This document shows, one piece after another, positions 1-8,719 of a stretch of DNA of 64,000 bases. The notes below the pieces were generated by a model. It did no database searches. It was not told the origin of the DNA and saw only the letters and a program-made list of their open reading frames with translations. Each line of letters opens with the position of its first letter. The stretch's first letter is position 1. The stretch comes from Bryobacterales bacterium (GTDB lineage: Bacteria > Acidobacteriota > Terriglobia > Bryobacterales > Bryobacteraceae), in assembly GCA_003135055.1 (NCBI GenBank), contig PLDF01000361.1, positions 1 to 64,000 on the forward strand. The letters are read 5' to 3'. Both the position numbers and the translations under genes were made by a program.

Positions 1-526
1 TTATTATTTAACTTCCCCTTAGTACTCACGTTCGGAATTAAGGTGACGTATTCCGTCAGGCTGCAGGAGCCAGCCGTTTGGCGGCGATCTTCGCCAGCAG
101 GGCGTGAAGATCGCGGCGGGTGACCGGCTCTGCATCTTCTCCGCTCGGCGAAGGAGGGCGCATTGGTCCTGAAGAGCTCGTGATGCTCATGCGCGAGCGG
201 CATCCATCCCGTAGTACGTCGATTCCGCGCAGTGCGGCTGTTGCGATGGCTTGCGCGGGAGCCGATGAGCGAATAGGAGTGGATAAGGAAGCTATGCGGC
301 ACGCCGTAAATCGGTATGGGCACCATCGGGAAGACCATCGCGGCTACGCGCGCATGCGGCATTGGACGCGGTTGCGATTCACGGCTCTGGCGTCCACTCC
401 GGCGCGCAACAGGCTGTAGCCCATTGCTTTCGGCAACGCATCGTTCACCACTCAATCGCCGGTTTTTGTACACGGCTTGTACATTCTTGCCTTGGTGGCC
501 AGCCTAAGAGGCTGAAACTAAAGAGT
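1..526. other. No convincing gene
   Basis: I see no gene I would call here. On the minus strand an open frame ends near base 65 with residues VTRRDLHALLAKIAAKRLAP, but upstream it runs into low-complexity serine/proline sequence and then a stop. It may be the tail of a decayed gene. Confidence 0.4.
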
Positions 527-600
527 TGGCTCCCCGGCATGGATTCGAACCACGATTCACGGCTCCAAAGGCCGCTGTCCTACCATTAGACGACCGGGGA
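527..600 (-). tRNA. tRNA-Gln (TTG anticodon)
   Basis: Read on the minus strand this folds as a full cloverleaf. The 7-bp acceptor stem is TCCCCGG/CCGGGGA, the D arm contains TAATGGTAGGAC, and the T arm is GTGGTTCGAATCCATG. The anticodon loop CTTTGGA carries TTG, which reads the glutamine codon CAA. Discriminator G and the 3' CCA are encoded. It stands alone with no other tRNA beside it. Confidence 0.95.
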
Positions 601-876
601 ATTTCGGCGTTGCGCAACTGGCTTTGCCTATATTAACTTCCCGCACGCCGCACTTGCAACGCGCGCATCGAATCCCATTTCGAATCCCATCAAACCACGG
701 AATAATGCCGGGCCGCCGGCGGGATGGACTCAAGCGCGGTTCACTCCGAGCAAGACGAAGGCGGAGAGACCCGCTCGCGTGCCCTCTCCGCCGGGCGGAC
801 AGACCACCGGACATCGATACCCGATGATATAAGACTGGATGGGCCACGCCATGACGTTAGCAAAACGGCGCCCCCT

Positions 877-1677
877 CTACTTCTGAAATCGCCCCGCCGG
901 AAACTTAGCGTTAATCTTGAACCGCTGCGCCTGAAATTCCTCGGTCGGATTGCCGTCCGTGATCCAGCTCATCGCGTGCGGCAGCAGGATGCCGTCTTCC
1001 GCCTTGTAGTTCTTCAGCCACAACTGCACATCCTGCCGGCCGTTGAGATAATTCATCATCAGCGGAACATGCGTCTTGGCGTCGATGAACAGGTGAACCA
1101 GGAAACCGTTGGGCCCTTTGCCTTCGATCGCGTCGGCCATCCCGCCGGGCGCTTCCACCTGGCCCGCGTAAGTGAAGGCGACCGGAAAGTTCACCGGCGG
1201 CGAAAGCGTGAAGGCGATCGCATAACGTGCGAAGCTCTCCACGAATGCCTGCTTCCGCGCGGCCGCGGCCGCTTCCGGCGTGTTGCTGCTGATCGCCGGC
1301 CCGGCGGCGTTCTTCACCCAATAGTCGCCCCCGTTCAACCCTTCCGCCACGTTGAGCCCCAGTGCCGGACCGCCGTCGTCGCCCGGCATGCCGCCGCCTA
1401 CCGACCCTATGCCGTCCTCGCCCAATCCCATTCTCGTGATCTGGCCGCCGTTCGCCAGCGACGTTTGCTCGCGGAGGAATTTGCCGGTGAGTTCCATGCT
1501 CAGCGCTACCTCGCCGGCTTGGCCGCCGCGCTGGTCCGGCCCCCAGACGGAGATCGATTGGATGGCCGTAATCCTGCTGCCGCCCAGAGCCGCCCGCGCC
1601 GCCGCGAGTATGTCGTGCGCGGTGGGCTGGGCGATCGATGGCAGCGCCATGGCGGCGCAGAGCAAGACGGCTTTCAT
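877..1677 (-). CDS. Secreted LolA-like hypothetical protein
   Basis: A 266-residue protein with a short N-terminal signal peptide (MKAVLLCAAMALPSIAQ), so probably exported to the periplasm or outer membrane. The rest alternates beta-rich stretches with a glycine-rich loop around residues 85-105. This resembles the LolA/LolB-like 'outer membrane lipoprotein-sorting' fold that is common in secreted acidobacterial proteins, but no catalytic motif is visible and the function is unknown. Its ATG lies one base after the frr stop codon (TAG-C-ATG), so it is almost certainly the second gene of a frr operon and may be translationally coupled. Family assignment is by overall look only. Confidence 0.75.
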   Translation of the reverse strand: MKAVLLCAAMALPSIAQPTAHDILAAARAALGGSRITAIQSISVWGPDQRGGQAGEVALSMELTGKFLREQTSLANGGQITRMGLGEDGIGSVGGGMPGDDGGPALGLNVAEGLNGGDYWVKNAAGPAISSNTPEAAAAARKQAFVESFARYAIAFTLSPPVNFPVAFTYAGQVEAPGGMADAIEGKGPNGFLVHLFIDAKTHVPLMMNYLNGRQDVQLWLKNYKAEDGILLPHAMSWITDGNPTEEFQAQRFKINAKFPAGRFQK

Positions 1678-1678
1678 G

Positions 1679-2287
1679 CTACTTGATCTCGAGGATATCC
1701 TTTTCCTTGCTCTTGGCCGCCGCGTCGATCTTCTGCATGTGCGTATCGGTCAGCTTCTGGATCTCATCCAGGGCGCGCTTCTCGTCGTCCTCCGCCATCT
1801 TCTTATCCTTGAGCAGTTTCTTCACTGCCTCGTTGCCCTCGCGGCGGATGTTGCGCACCGAGACCCGATGATGCTCGGCCACGCCGTGCAGTTTCTTGAC
1901 CAGCTCCTTGCGGCGCTCCTCGGTGAGCGGCGGAATGGGGAGCCGCACTACCTTGCCGTCGTTGGCCGGGTTCAGTCCAAGGTCCGACGAGCGAATCGCC
2001 CTCTCGATCGGTCCGATCTGCGACACGTCCCAAGGCTGGATGGTGATCAGCGATGGTTCCGGTACGTGCAGATTGGCAACCTGGCTCAGCGGCGTGGGCG
2101 TGCCGTAGTAGTCCACGCGGATATGGTCCAGAATGCCCAACGACGCGCGGCCGGTGCGGATCGACGCCATTTCGTGCTGCAAATCGGCCACGGCCTTTTC
2201 CATGCGCGTCTTCAGATTCACTTCCACTTCTTTGGAGGTATTGAACGTGTGGCCGCTTGCGGCCGCCGGTTGTGGTTCGGTCTTCAT
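1679..2287 (-). CDS. frr: Ribosome recycling factor
   Basis: Ribosome recycling factor (RRF), which with EF-G splits post-termination ribosomes in the cytoplasm. At 202 residues it is about 17 longer than the usual 185. The extra residues are an N-terminal tail (MKTEPQPAAASGHTFNTS) before the canonical start of helix 1. Family hallmarks are visible: ASIRTGRAS, VDYYGTPTPLSQVA, LTEERRKEL and the C-terminal three-helix bundle region ending KSKEKDILEIK. A GGGAG lies about 10 bases upstream of the chosen ATG. An internal start after the tail cannot be excluded. It leads an operon with the secreted protein downstream. The usual neighbours tsf and pyrH are not in the window. Confidence 0.96.
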   Translation of the reverse strand: MKTEPQPAAASGHTFNTSKEVEVNLKTRMEKAVADLQHEMASIRTGRASLGILDHIRVDYYGTPTPLSQVANLHVPEPSLITIQPWDVSQIGPIERAIRSSDLGLNPANDGKVVRLPIPPLTEERRKELVKKLHGVAEHHRVSVRNIRREGNEAVKKLLKDKKMAEDDEKRALDEIQKLTDTHMQKIDAAAKSKEKDILEIK

Positions 2288-3071
2288 AAACGCAGAATCT
2301 CCCGGTATGCAGCTATTCGATTACGGCGCCGACGGCTTCGCCCATCGACATACGCATTATAGCTCTTGGGTTTTTCGTAAGTCCTTTCCGTTCGGAAACA
2401 GACAGGCTAACACGTTTGGTGGTGCGGCATAAACGCGGAAACCGGCGAATCCCCGGCGAATGGAGGTACGCGTACGGTACGCGATTTGCAGGCCACAAAG
2501 GGGAAGGGGATTGCCGTCCACAAACTCCTCCCGCGGCAAAATTCATGGCCAACCCGAGCGCCTACGGCTATGCCCCCCAGGGGATTTGTAATTCGAAAGG
2601 GCGTCGTGCGCACCGGGCGCCGTCGGGGCTCACGCGCGCAACGTTCACAGTCGTGTGAACGCGCTTCGGTTTTCCTGCTTCGTTACCGGCTGGAATGGTA
2701 AGAGACCGAAGGAACGCATCAAAGCGAGTTAGGGGGGCCAATAGGCGGCCTCCCACCGGGGCGCTTTTTCATTTGGTCCTCACAGCCTCCAGTACTTCTT
2801 TTGCCTCCGATCGAACCCCGGCCAGCTTGCGAGGAACGGCGCATTGGCTTTTCGTCGCTGCTCTGATTGCCGTTCCCCCTCTCTGCGCCCAACGTCCCGC
2901 GCCATCCGCGCCTTTCGTCAACGTGAAGGAAGCCCAGCCCGTTCCCACTCGTTACCTGGCGATACCCTCAGGTCTGCCACGCTCCCGGCGATCCCGCTCC
3001 GCCCGCGAACCGCAACTTACTCAAGACCAATTTCGCCTCGCTGCGTCCAACCACCTCAAGGGGGAACTACC
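2288..3071. other. Long intergenic region between frr and the ADOP gene
   Basis: About 780 bases separate the divergent frr and ADOP genes. They should hold both promoters, but I cannot place -10/-35 boxes with confidence. A dispersed palindrome sits at 2642-2661. A frame reading FVAALIAVPPLCAQ (about 2850-2890) resembles an isolated signal peptide but continues into arginine- and serine-rich sequence with no family match, so I do not call it a gene. Confidence 0.5.
2642..2661. repeat. Dispersed palindrome, GTTCACA family, copy 1
   Basis: Perfect inverted repeat with arms CGTTCACA and TGTGAACG and loop GTCG. About 30 bases of GC-rich sequence upstream (including CTCACGCGCGCA) are also similar to copy 2 near 5808-5860. 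Confidence 0.8.
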
Positions 3072-5573
3072 TTGAGCACCTTGTGGCATGACCTCGTCTA
3101 CGGCCTCCGCATTCTCGCCAGGAAGCCGCTGTTCACCCTGGTGATCGCGCTCTCATTAGCCGTGGGAATCGGCTTGAATACCGCCATCTTCACGCTCATG
3201 AACACCATCCTTCTGCGATCGCTGCCCTTTCGCGACGCGGATCGGGTGGTCACGCTCTTCTCCATCCCTCCGGGACATCCGGACCAGCCGAACGGCGTCT
3301 CGGTTCCCGATCTGTTTGACTGGAAGCAGCAGGCGCACTCGTTCGATGCCATTGGCGCTCTGGTGAACAACGCCGTCGATTTCGGGGCCGAGGAGAACGG
3401 CGTGCCCGCGGAGCGCGTGCAGGGCGAGAATGTGACTCCCGGCCTCCTACAGGCCCTCGGCGCACAGCCTCTGATCGGGCGTCTGTTCAACGAATCCGAG
3501 GATGAGGTGGATCATCCGGCTCCCGTCATCCTCATCAGCCATCGTCTTTGGATGCGGCGCTTCGGCGGCGCGAAAGACATCCTGAGCCGGAAAGTGCTCG
3601 TGAACGGTCAGAACACCGCCATCGTCGGCGTGATGGCGCCCGATTTTCGCATCACCGACGAAAACGGCGATTATTTGGCGCCCCTCCCGCTGAATCGTTT
3701 TCAGCTTCGCGGATCCGCCCGCTTCCTGCTGACCGCCGCCAGGCTCAAGCCCGGTGTCACCATGCAGCAGGCGCAGAGCGAGATGGATGCCATCGCCGCG
3801 CAGCTTGCCAAGCAGTTTCCCGCGCGCGAGACGGACCACGGAAAACCGTGGACCGTGCGTATGCAAACCTTCCGCGACGGGATATTCGGATTCATCGCGC
3901 GGCCGCTGCTGCTGTTGCAGGGCGCGGTGGGGTTCGTGCTGTTGATCGCCTGCGCGAATGCGGCGGCGCTGTTGATGGCGCGCGCGTCGTCGCGGCAGAC
4001 GGAGGTTGCGATCCGCGCCGCGCTCGGCGCGGGCCGCGGCCGCATCTTCCGCCAGTTCCTGACGGAGAGCCTGTTGCTCTCGATCTTCAGCGGCGTCCTG
4101 GGAGTCTGGCTCGCGTGGGGCATCGTGCGCGTGCTGGTGGCGATGGCGCCCACGTGGCTGCCCATGCTTCACGCCATCCGCATTGATGGGCGGGTGCTCC
4201 TGTTCAGCGCCGCCATTTCCCTGTGCACCGGTTTGATTTTCGGCGTAATTCCAGCGGCTCAGGGATCGAAGGCTGCGTTTGTCGAAACGCTCAAGGCGGC
4301 GACTCGCGGCGGAACCGTAGGCGGGGCGAGTCATCGCCTGCGCACGGGGCTGGTGGCGGGTCAGCTCGCGATGGCCCTGATGCTGCTGATCGGATCGGGA
4401 CTGCTGATTCGCAGCTTTCTTCAATTGCAAGGCGCCGACCTCGGCTGCGACCCGCACGGTCTGCTCACGTTCCGCTACCGCTTTCCGGAAAAGCAGTTTG
4501 CCAAGCCGGTCGGCGCCTATCGCGGCCTGCCGCTCTGGGAGTTAAGCGACGTGCCGCCCGCGGAGATCACGCGCGTGTTTGAGCGGCTGCAAACCGAGCC
4601 GGGCTTACGCTCCGTGGCCGGCGTCGCGTTTCCGCCGCTTTCCGGCAGCAATCCGATGCCGTTCACTATCGAGGGCCGTGAAGTGGCCAACGCCGATGAG
4701 CTCACGGCCGACTTCTATCCCGTGACGCCGAATTTTTTCAACACCATGAAAATCCGCATGCTGCACGGCCGCGATTTTACCGGTCGCGATACGGTTCATG
4801 CACCGTGGGTGGCCATCGTCAACCAGACCATGGCGCGGCGGTTCTTTCCGGGCGAGGACCCCATCGGCAAGCGGATTCGTGTGGATTTGTCGCAGGAAGA
4901 TCGGCTTCGCGAGATCGTTGCGGTGGTGCGCGATATTCCCGCCAGCCATCCGCAAACTAAGCAGGATCCCGCGATCTTCATTCCGTTCGTGCAGGCGGCG
5001 GCGCACAGCATCGGGCCGTACACCGGTCTGCGTCTGCAAATGACGTTTCTGATGCGAACCGCCGGCGATCCGATGAGCGCGCTGCCCGCGGTGCGCCGGG
5101 CGGTGGAGGAGGTTGATCGGAACCAGCCGTTGATCGACCCGCGAACCGAAGACTCGTATCTGGCCGATCAGGCGCAGTATCCGCGCTATTACTCGATGCT
5201 CTTGGGATTGTTCGCCGCTGTCGCAACGGGGCTCGCCGGGGTGGGGATCTTCGGCGTGATGGCGTACGCGGTGGAGCAGCGCACTCGGGAAATCGGGATC
5301 AGGATGGCGCTGGGGGCGGGCGGTTGGGACGTGTTTAAGCTGATCTTCCGCCAGGCGCTGGTGGTGATCGCGGCCGGGGTGGCGGTGGGGATTGCGGGCG
5401 CCTCGGCTTTAACGCGATTCATTTCGTCGGAGATTTGGGAAGTAAAGACTACGGATCCGGGGACGTTTGCGGGGCTGACTGTGCTGCTGATGGCGATCGC
5501 GATTTTCGCTTGTGTGGCGCCGACGCGGCGGGCGGTGCAGGTGGATCCGACGAACGCTTTGCGGCATGAGTAA
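3072..5573 (+). CDS. ADOP-family MacB/FtsX-like ABC transporter permease
   Basis: A permease of the 'acidobacterial duplicated orphan permease' type, without its own ATPase. I chose the TTG at 3072 because AAGGGGG lies 7 bases before it and the protein then begins STLWHDLVYGLRILARKP, the usual ADOP start. Upstream codons in frame are low-complexity. That gives 833 residues, the usual ADOP size. Order: N-terminal membrane segment (about 20-42), MacB periplasmic core domain, FtsX domain (about 275-400, with ARASSRQTEVAIRAALGAGR), a second periplasmic core, and a second FtsX domain ending in VEQRTREIGIRMALGA and PTRRAVQVDPTNALR. Substrate unknown. The family is thought to act in efflux or envelope stress. 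No PadR regulator gene lies upstream, although one often accompanies ADOPs. Confidence 0.93.
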   Translation: MSTLWHDLVYGLRILARKPLFTLVIALSLAVGIGLNTAIFTLMNTILLRSLPFRDADRVVTLFSIPPGHPDQPNGVSVPDLFDWKQQAHSFDAIGALVNNAVDFGAEENGVPAERVQGENVTPGLLQALGAQPLIGRLFNESEDEVDHPAPVILISHRLWMRRFGGAKDILSRKVLVNGQNTAIVGVMAPDFRITDENGDYLAPLPLNRFQLRGSARFLLTAARLKPGVTMQQAQSEMDAIAAQLAKQFPARETDHGKPWTVRMQTFRDGIFGFIARPLLLLQGAVGFVLLIACANAAALLMARASSRQTEVAIRAALGAGRGRIFRQFLTESLLLSIFSGVLGVWLAWGIVRVLVAMAPTWLPMLHAIRIDGRVLLFSAAISLCTGLIFGVIPAAQGSKAAFVETLKAATRGGTVGGASHRLRTGLVAGQLAMALMLLIGSGLLIRSFLQLQGADLGCDPHGLLTFRYRFPEKQFAKPVGAYRGLPLWELSDVPPAEITRVFERLQTEPGLRSVAGVAFPPLSGSNPMPFTIEGREVANADELTADFYPVTPNFFNTMKIRMLHGRDFTGRDTVHAPWVAIVNQTMARRFFPGEDPIGKRIRVDLSQEDRLREIVAVVRDIPASHPQTKQDPAIFIPFVQAAAHSIGPYTGLRLQMTFLMRTAGDPMSALPAVRRAVEEVDRNQPLIDPRTEDSYLADQAQYPRYYSMLLGLFAAVATGLAGVGIFGVMAYAVEQRTREIGIRMALGAGGWDVFKLIFRQALVVIAAGVAVGIAGASALTRFISSEIWEVKTTDPGTFAGLTVLLMAIAIFACVAPTRRAVQVDPTNALRHE

Positions 5574-5688
5574 AAGGCTGCAAAGACGAACGCACGCTAA
5601 CGCCTCCTCGCGGGCGATGCACGCCCGTCGGGTGCCGAAACGTTTTCTGTGGCTCTGTCTCGGCTGCGTCTGTCTGCAAATAGTTATG

Positions 5689-5722
5689 GAGCCGCGACCG
5701 TAAAGTAAGGGAGCGGATTTTG
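5689..5722 (+). repeat. Dispersed element, GACCGTAA family, copy 1
   Basis: Core GAGCCGCGACCGTAAAGTAA then GGGAGCGG. Related copies lie at 17729-17764, 36947-36968 (inverted) and 51784-51825. The reverse strand reads as the peptide motif YGRGS, which from memory recurs in over-predicted acidobacterial ORFs. Confidence 0.75.
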
Positions 5723-5838
5723 ACCGGCGTTTCCCGAATCCGTTTGAGCACCCCGCCCCATCCTGCATCACTGCACACCGCGGCGCGCTAGCGACTGGCC
5801 GTCGTGACGCACGGACGCCCTCTGGGCCCACGCGCGCA

Positions 5839-5860
5839 GCGTTCACAATCGCGTGAATGC
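5839..5860. repeat. Dispersed palindrome, GTTCACA family, copy 2
   Basis: Imperfect inverted repeat GCGTTCAC-AATC-GCGTGAATGC. Bases 5808-5860 align with 2609-2662, so the repeated unit is about 50 bases, longer than the palindrome itself. Confidence 0.7.
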
Positions 5861-6577
5861 AATTTGTTGGAAAGGTGGGGTCCAGGATGGGGTTCAGCAC
5901 TTGCAGGATCGCCTGTTGCACCAGACGACCCGCTGGCGCCGGAAATGCCCAACTGGCGCTGGCTCCCGCGAAGGCCTCCGGGGGCAGCTCCTCCTGCGTC
6001 CGTCTCCGCCAAGGCTTCGGGCAAATCAACGGCGCGCCGCACAGGCCTCTCTTCCGGACGGGACTTACCAGCCCCAACCAGTGCGTGGGGTGCAAATTCC
6101 GAAGCCCGCGATTGAACCTGGGGCAACCGCGCGCGCCAGGGAAATGACTCGCGCGCCGCGATTCGGCGAATGCACGAAATTCCCAGGCGGCCGAGTGCTG
6201 AATGCGGAGATCGCCGGCTGCGGCCCACGAAACGCGCCTGGCGGCTATCCGTCAAGGAAGCTTTTGGCGCGTGCCCTTTCCCAATCTTGAGAATGTCACG
6301 CCTGAGGGAGCAAAAGGTTGCCGCCGCGTAAGACGTACGGGTAGTCGATAATCACCGCCGCCGCGGCGAAGTTGTGGGGCAGGAAAGGTCCCGAGAACAG
6401 TTATCTCGGGTTATCTCGGGTAACATGCCACCCAGATTACCTTACCGGTACCTGTTCGGCCTCCGCTTTTAGCGGTTAACCGCCGGCCACATGCTACTCT
6501 TGTGCTCGTAACTGGCCGAAGCCGATGTTCAAACAGATTACGCCGAATAATACTATAGGCGACTTACAAGGATCGAT

Positions 6578-6877
6578 ATGATGAGCCAACCGAGCAAAAG
6601 TACTCTAGGAGATGACGTGCGAAAAGGTGGTTTGGGGGGCATCTTGTTTGGGATCTTGATGGGTTCCCTTGGGTTCGCCTTTGGCTCTGCTGTCGGCCAG
6701 GGGCCTGATGCGGCCTATTTCTGCGCAATCGTGTATTTTGCATGCGGACTTGGAATGTACTTCAAGGTTTCGAGACTCGTTGCCGTTCTAGCCCTCGGTC
6801 TTTTTACTTCTGGCGTCGTGACCTTCCTGGTATATTTATCCCGATCCGAACCAGGCATCCACTTGCTCTACAGTTAG
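6578..6877 (+). CDS. Small three-helix membrane protein
   Basis: A 99-residue protein with three hydrophobic segments: about 20-40 (GGILFGILMGSLGFAFGSAV), 46-62 and 65-88. It is likely an inner-membrane protein with a short hydrophilic N-terminus. An AAGGA sits about 5 bases before the tandem ATG ATG start. I do not recognise the family. It stands alone between a repeat-rich spacer and a convergent TauE-type gene. Codon use looks more AT-rich than its neighbours, which may hint at separate origin. Confidence 0.6.
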   Translation: MMSQPSKSTLGDDVRKGGLGGILFGILMGSLGFAFGSAVGQGPDAAYFCAIVYFACGLGMYFKVSRLVAVLALGLFTSGVVTFLVYLSRSEPGIHLLYS

Positions 6878-7119
6878 AACGGCTGGTCGTTCATCGTGAC
6901 TTCGATCTGAGCCGCACGCCAATTCTGAAACGCTGAACCGGGCTTCTTCCGATCCAGACAACCAAAATCGGCGAGCTCCGCCACAAATTCTTGGGGGGCG
7001 CGCCCGCCATTGACGATGTGATGGGTGCGCGTTTTCCGAGCACGTGCTTGCGCGGGAACTCAAACCGCATTCAGCACGATCCTGAGCCCATCGAAAGCCG
7101 GCCGGCGGAGCGTCCCGAA

Positions 7120-8004
7120 TTACGCTTCGGCGGGGACCTCGGGACCGGCCCGGCGTTCCTGCACGGCCGACCGCAGCATCATCGATGCGGTGTAAATCAC
7201 TACCGCGACCACCAGCCATCGCACCGCGCTGAGAGGCAGCGACTTCACCACGAACGCCGCCAGAAGGACCCCAGGGATGCCGCCCACTGTCAGTCCGAGG
7301 GCGGCTTTCCGGCTGTATCGTTCAGAGCGGATGAAAGGCACGCTGCCCACGGACATGAGCACGGCGCAGGAGCCCATCATGATGGGGAATGCGGCGCGTG
7401 GATTCATTCCGAGCAGAGAAACGAGGATCATGCAGGGCGCGTAGAGGCCGATGCCGAGCGTCATGAGGGCTCCGAACACGAGGTTGCCCATGATAGCGAA
7501 CGCCAGCGACGCACCGGAGAGCCCGAGGCTGTCGCCGCCGCCGGGAATCAACTGAAGCTGGGTCAGGGTCATGACCATGGCCGCAGCCATTAGGGCCGCG
7601 CCCATTGCGAACCGGATCCGGATGCGGGGCAGCCGGCTGACGATGCCGGCTCCCAGCCATGCGCCCATCGCCGACGAGGCGATCATCGGGACCAGGGTGG
7701 CGAAATCGACTTGCACCACCGCGATGAAGATGAATGCCTGCAGCAGCGAGGGCGGCGTGTGCCCCACGACCAGCGTTCCGGGAATTTGCTCGTCCGGCAC
7801 TAAGGCCCAGAGTTTGAAGAATGCGCTGGTGGTGGCGAAGGAACCGATGCCCAGAGTGTCGAAGACGTTGGTGACGAAGCCCACTCCGGCGTCGAGCCAA
7901 CCCGGCTTTTGGCGCCCACCGGCGGCGCGCGCCAACGCGGCCAGCCAGACGGCCGCAAAGCCGGCGGAGACGACGGCCAGGGCCGCGAATAGAGCAGCTT
8001 TCAT
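7120..8004 (-). CDS. TauE/SafE-family sulfite/anion exporter-like permease
   Basis: A 294-residue polytopic membrane protein with about eight hydrophobic segments in two similar halves. The first half contains VGFVTNVFDTLGIGSFATTS and the second contains GALMTLGIGLYAPCMILVSL, a paired arrangement typical of TauE/SafE transporters. Family members export or move sulfite, sulfoacetate or other organosulfur anions. The substrate here cannot be read from the sequence. It is monocistronic with about 600 bases of spacer upstream. A second, sequence-distinct TauE-like gene with its DUF1634 partner lies at 43617-44800. The start gives a clean signal-anchor-like N-terminus (MKAALFAALAVVSAGFA). Confidence 0.88.
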   Translation of the reverse strand: MKAALFAALAVVSAGFAAVWLAALARAAGGRQKPGWLDAGVGFVTNVFDTLGIGSFATTSAFFKLWALVPDEQIPGTLVVGHTPPSLLQAFIFIAVVQVDFATLVPMIASSAMGAWLGAGIVSRLPRIRIRFAMGAALMAAAMVMTLTQLQLIPGGGDSLGLSGASLAFAIMGNLVFGALMTLGIGLYAPCMILVSLLGMNPRAAFPIMMGSCAVLMSVGSVPFIRSERYSRKAALGLTVGGIPGVLLAAFVVKSLPLSAVRWLVVAVVIYTASMMLRSAVQERRAGPEVPAEA

Positions 8005-8601
8005 GGGCTCTGGAAATTATCCGGAATTTCCATTTTGGCTACCGGTCAGGCTATCACAAGCCGCCAACTTTTGATCCGCCGACGTGCAGTCTAGGGCAAT
8101 TTTTTCTTTGGAAGCCGTCTTTGGCTGCGCCGGCGTGGCATCTTCATAGAAAGTACTTTTGTGTGGAAAGTAAGAGGCCTTGCGATCGAGCGTTGGTTGT
8201 CGAGAGGTCTAAAGGCGGCCTGCCGTTACAGCGCACTGCGTGCACGGCTTTTTCGATGCGTACCTCAAGGGGGAAACATCTCGGCTTACCAACGCAGTTG
8301 GCGGTCCACCCGGAAGCGCTGGAACTATCAGTTCCTGTACTAACGGTCGGCTGTACCAAATGGTAGGCGGAGTGAGCCATCTGCATCCCGCTCCGATTTG
8401 GCCGGAAGGCGCCGCCGCGCCAGCGCGAGAACGCTGAGAACAAGCGCCGGAATTGAGGCCTTACCAGCGAGTCAACCAGACTGCAGGTCATGCTATTTTC
8501 ATCACCGTAGCGTGGTCTGAAAATAGGGACGGCCGAAGGCCGAAGTGGGCGCGGGGCATGGCCGCTGTATAACGCGTGGCAAATCCGGACGATGTCTTCT
8601 T
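8005..8601. other. Spacer between TauE-like gene and tRNA-His
   Basis: About 600 bases with no recognisable gene. One minus-strand frame runs through the tRNA and so is not a protein. No clear repeat or terminator seen. Confidence 0.5.
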
Positions 8602-8679
8602 TGGGGTGGGCGGAGGGATTCGAACCCTCGGCCACCGGAACCACAATCCGGCGCTCTACCAAGCTGAGCTACGCCCACC
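8602..8679 (-). tRNA. tRNA-His (GTG anticodon)
   Basis: Cloverleaf on the minus strand with acceptor stem GTGGGCG/CGCCCAC, D arm GCTCAGCTTGGTAGAGC and T arm GAGGGTTCGAATCCCTC. The anticodon loop TTGTGGT carries GTG. The histidine-specific extra G at position -1 opposite discriminator C73 is encoded, as is the 3' CCA. Confidence 0.96.
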
Positions 8680-8719
8680 GTAAGGAGCGATCTCCAGTTT
8701 AACAGCCGGACCCTCGAAG

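Larger units (their letters stand above)
5574..6577. other. Gene-poor kilobase rich in dispersed repeats
   Basis: No gene recognised. It holds a GACCGTAA-type dispersed element at 5689-5722, followed by a block (GGCGTTTCCCGAATCCGTTT) that recurs at 37008-37027, and a GTTCACA palindrome at 5839-5860. It also holds a small perfect tandem duplication, TTATCTCGGG twice, near 6400-6420. Short frames here are repeat-derived. Confidence 0.6.

Noticed and set aside
2695-3075. 126-residue plus frame before the ADOP gene
   Set aside because: It contains one signal-like stretch but no conserved domain, and its end overlaps the ADOP start region.
3447-4457. 336-residue open frame on the minus strand
   Set aside because: Antisense to the ADOP permease; Gln/Arg/His-rich shadow.
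8144-8662. 172-residue minus frame through the tRNA-His
   Set aside because: Its N-terminal residues are translated tRNA sequence; not a protein gene.
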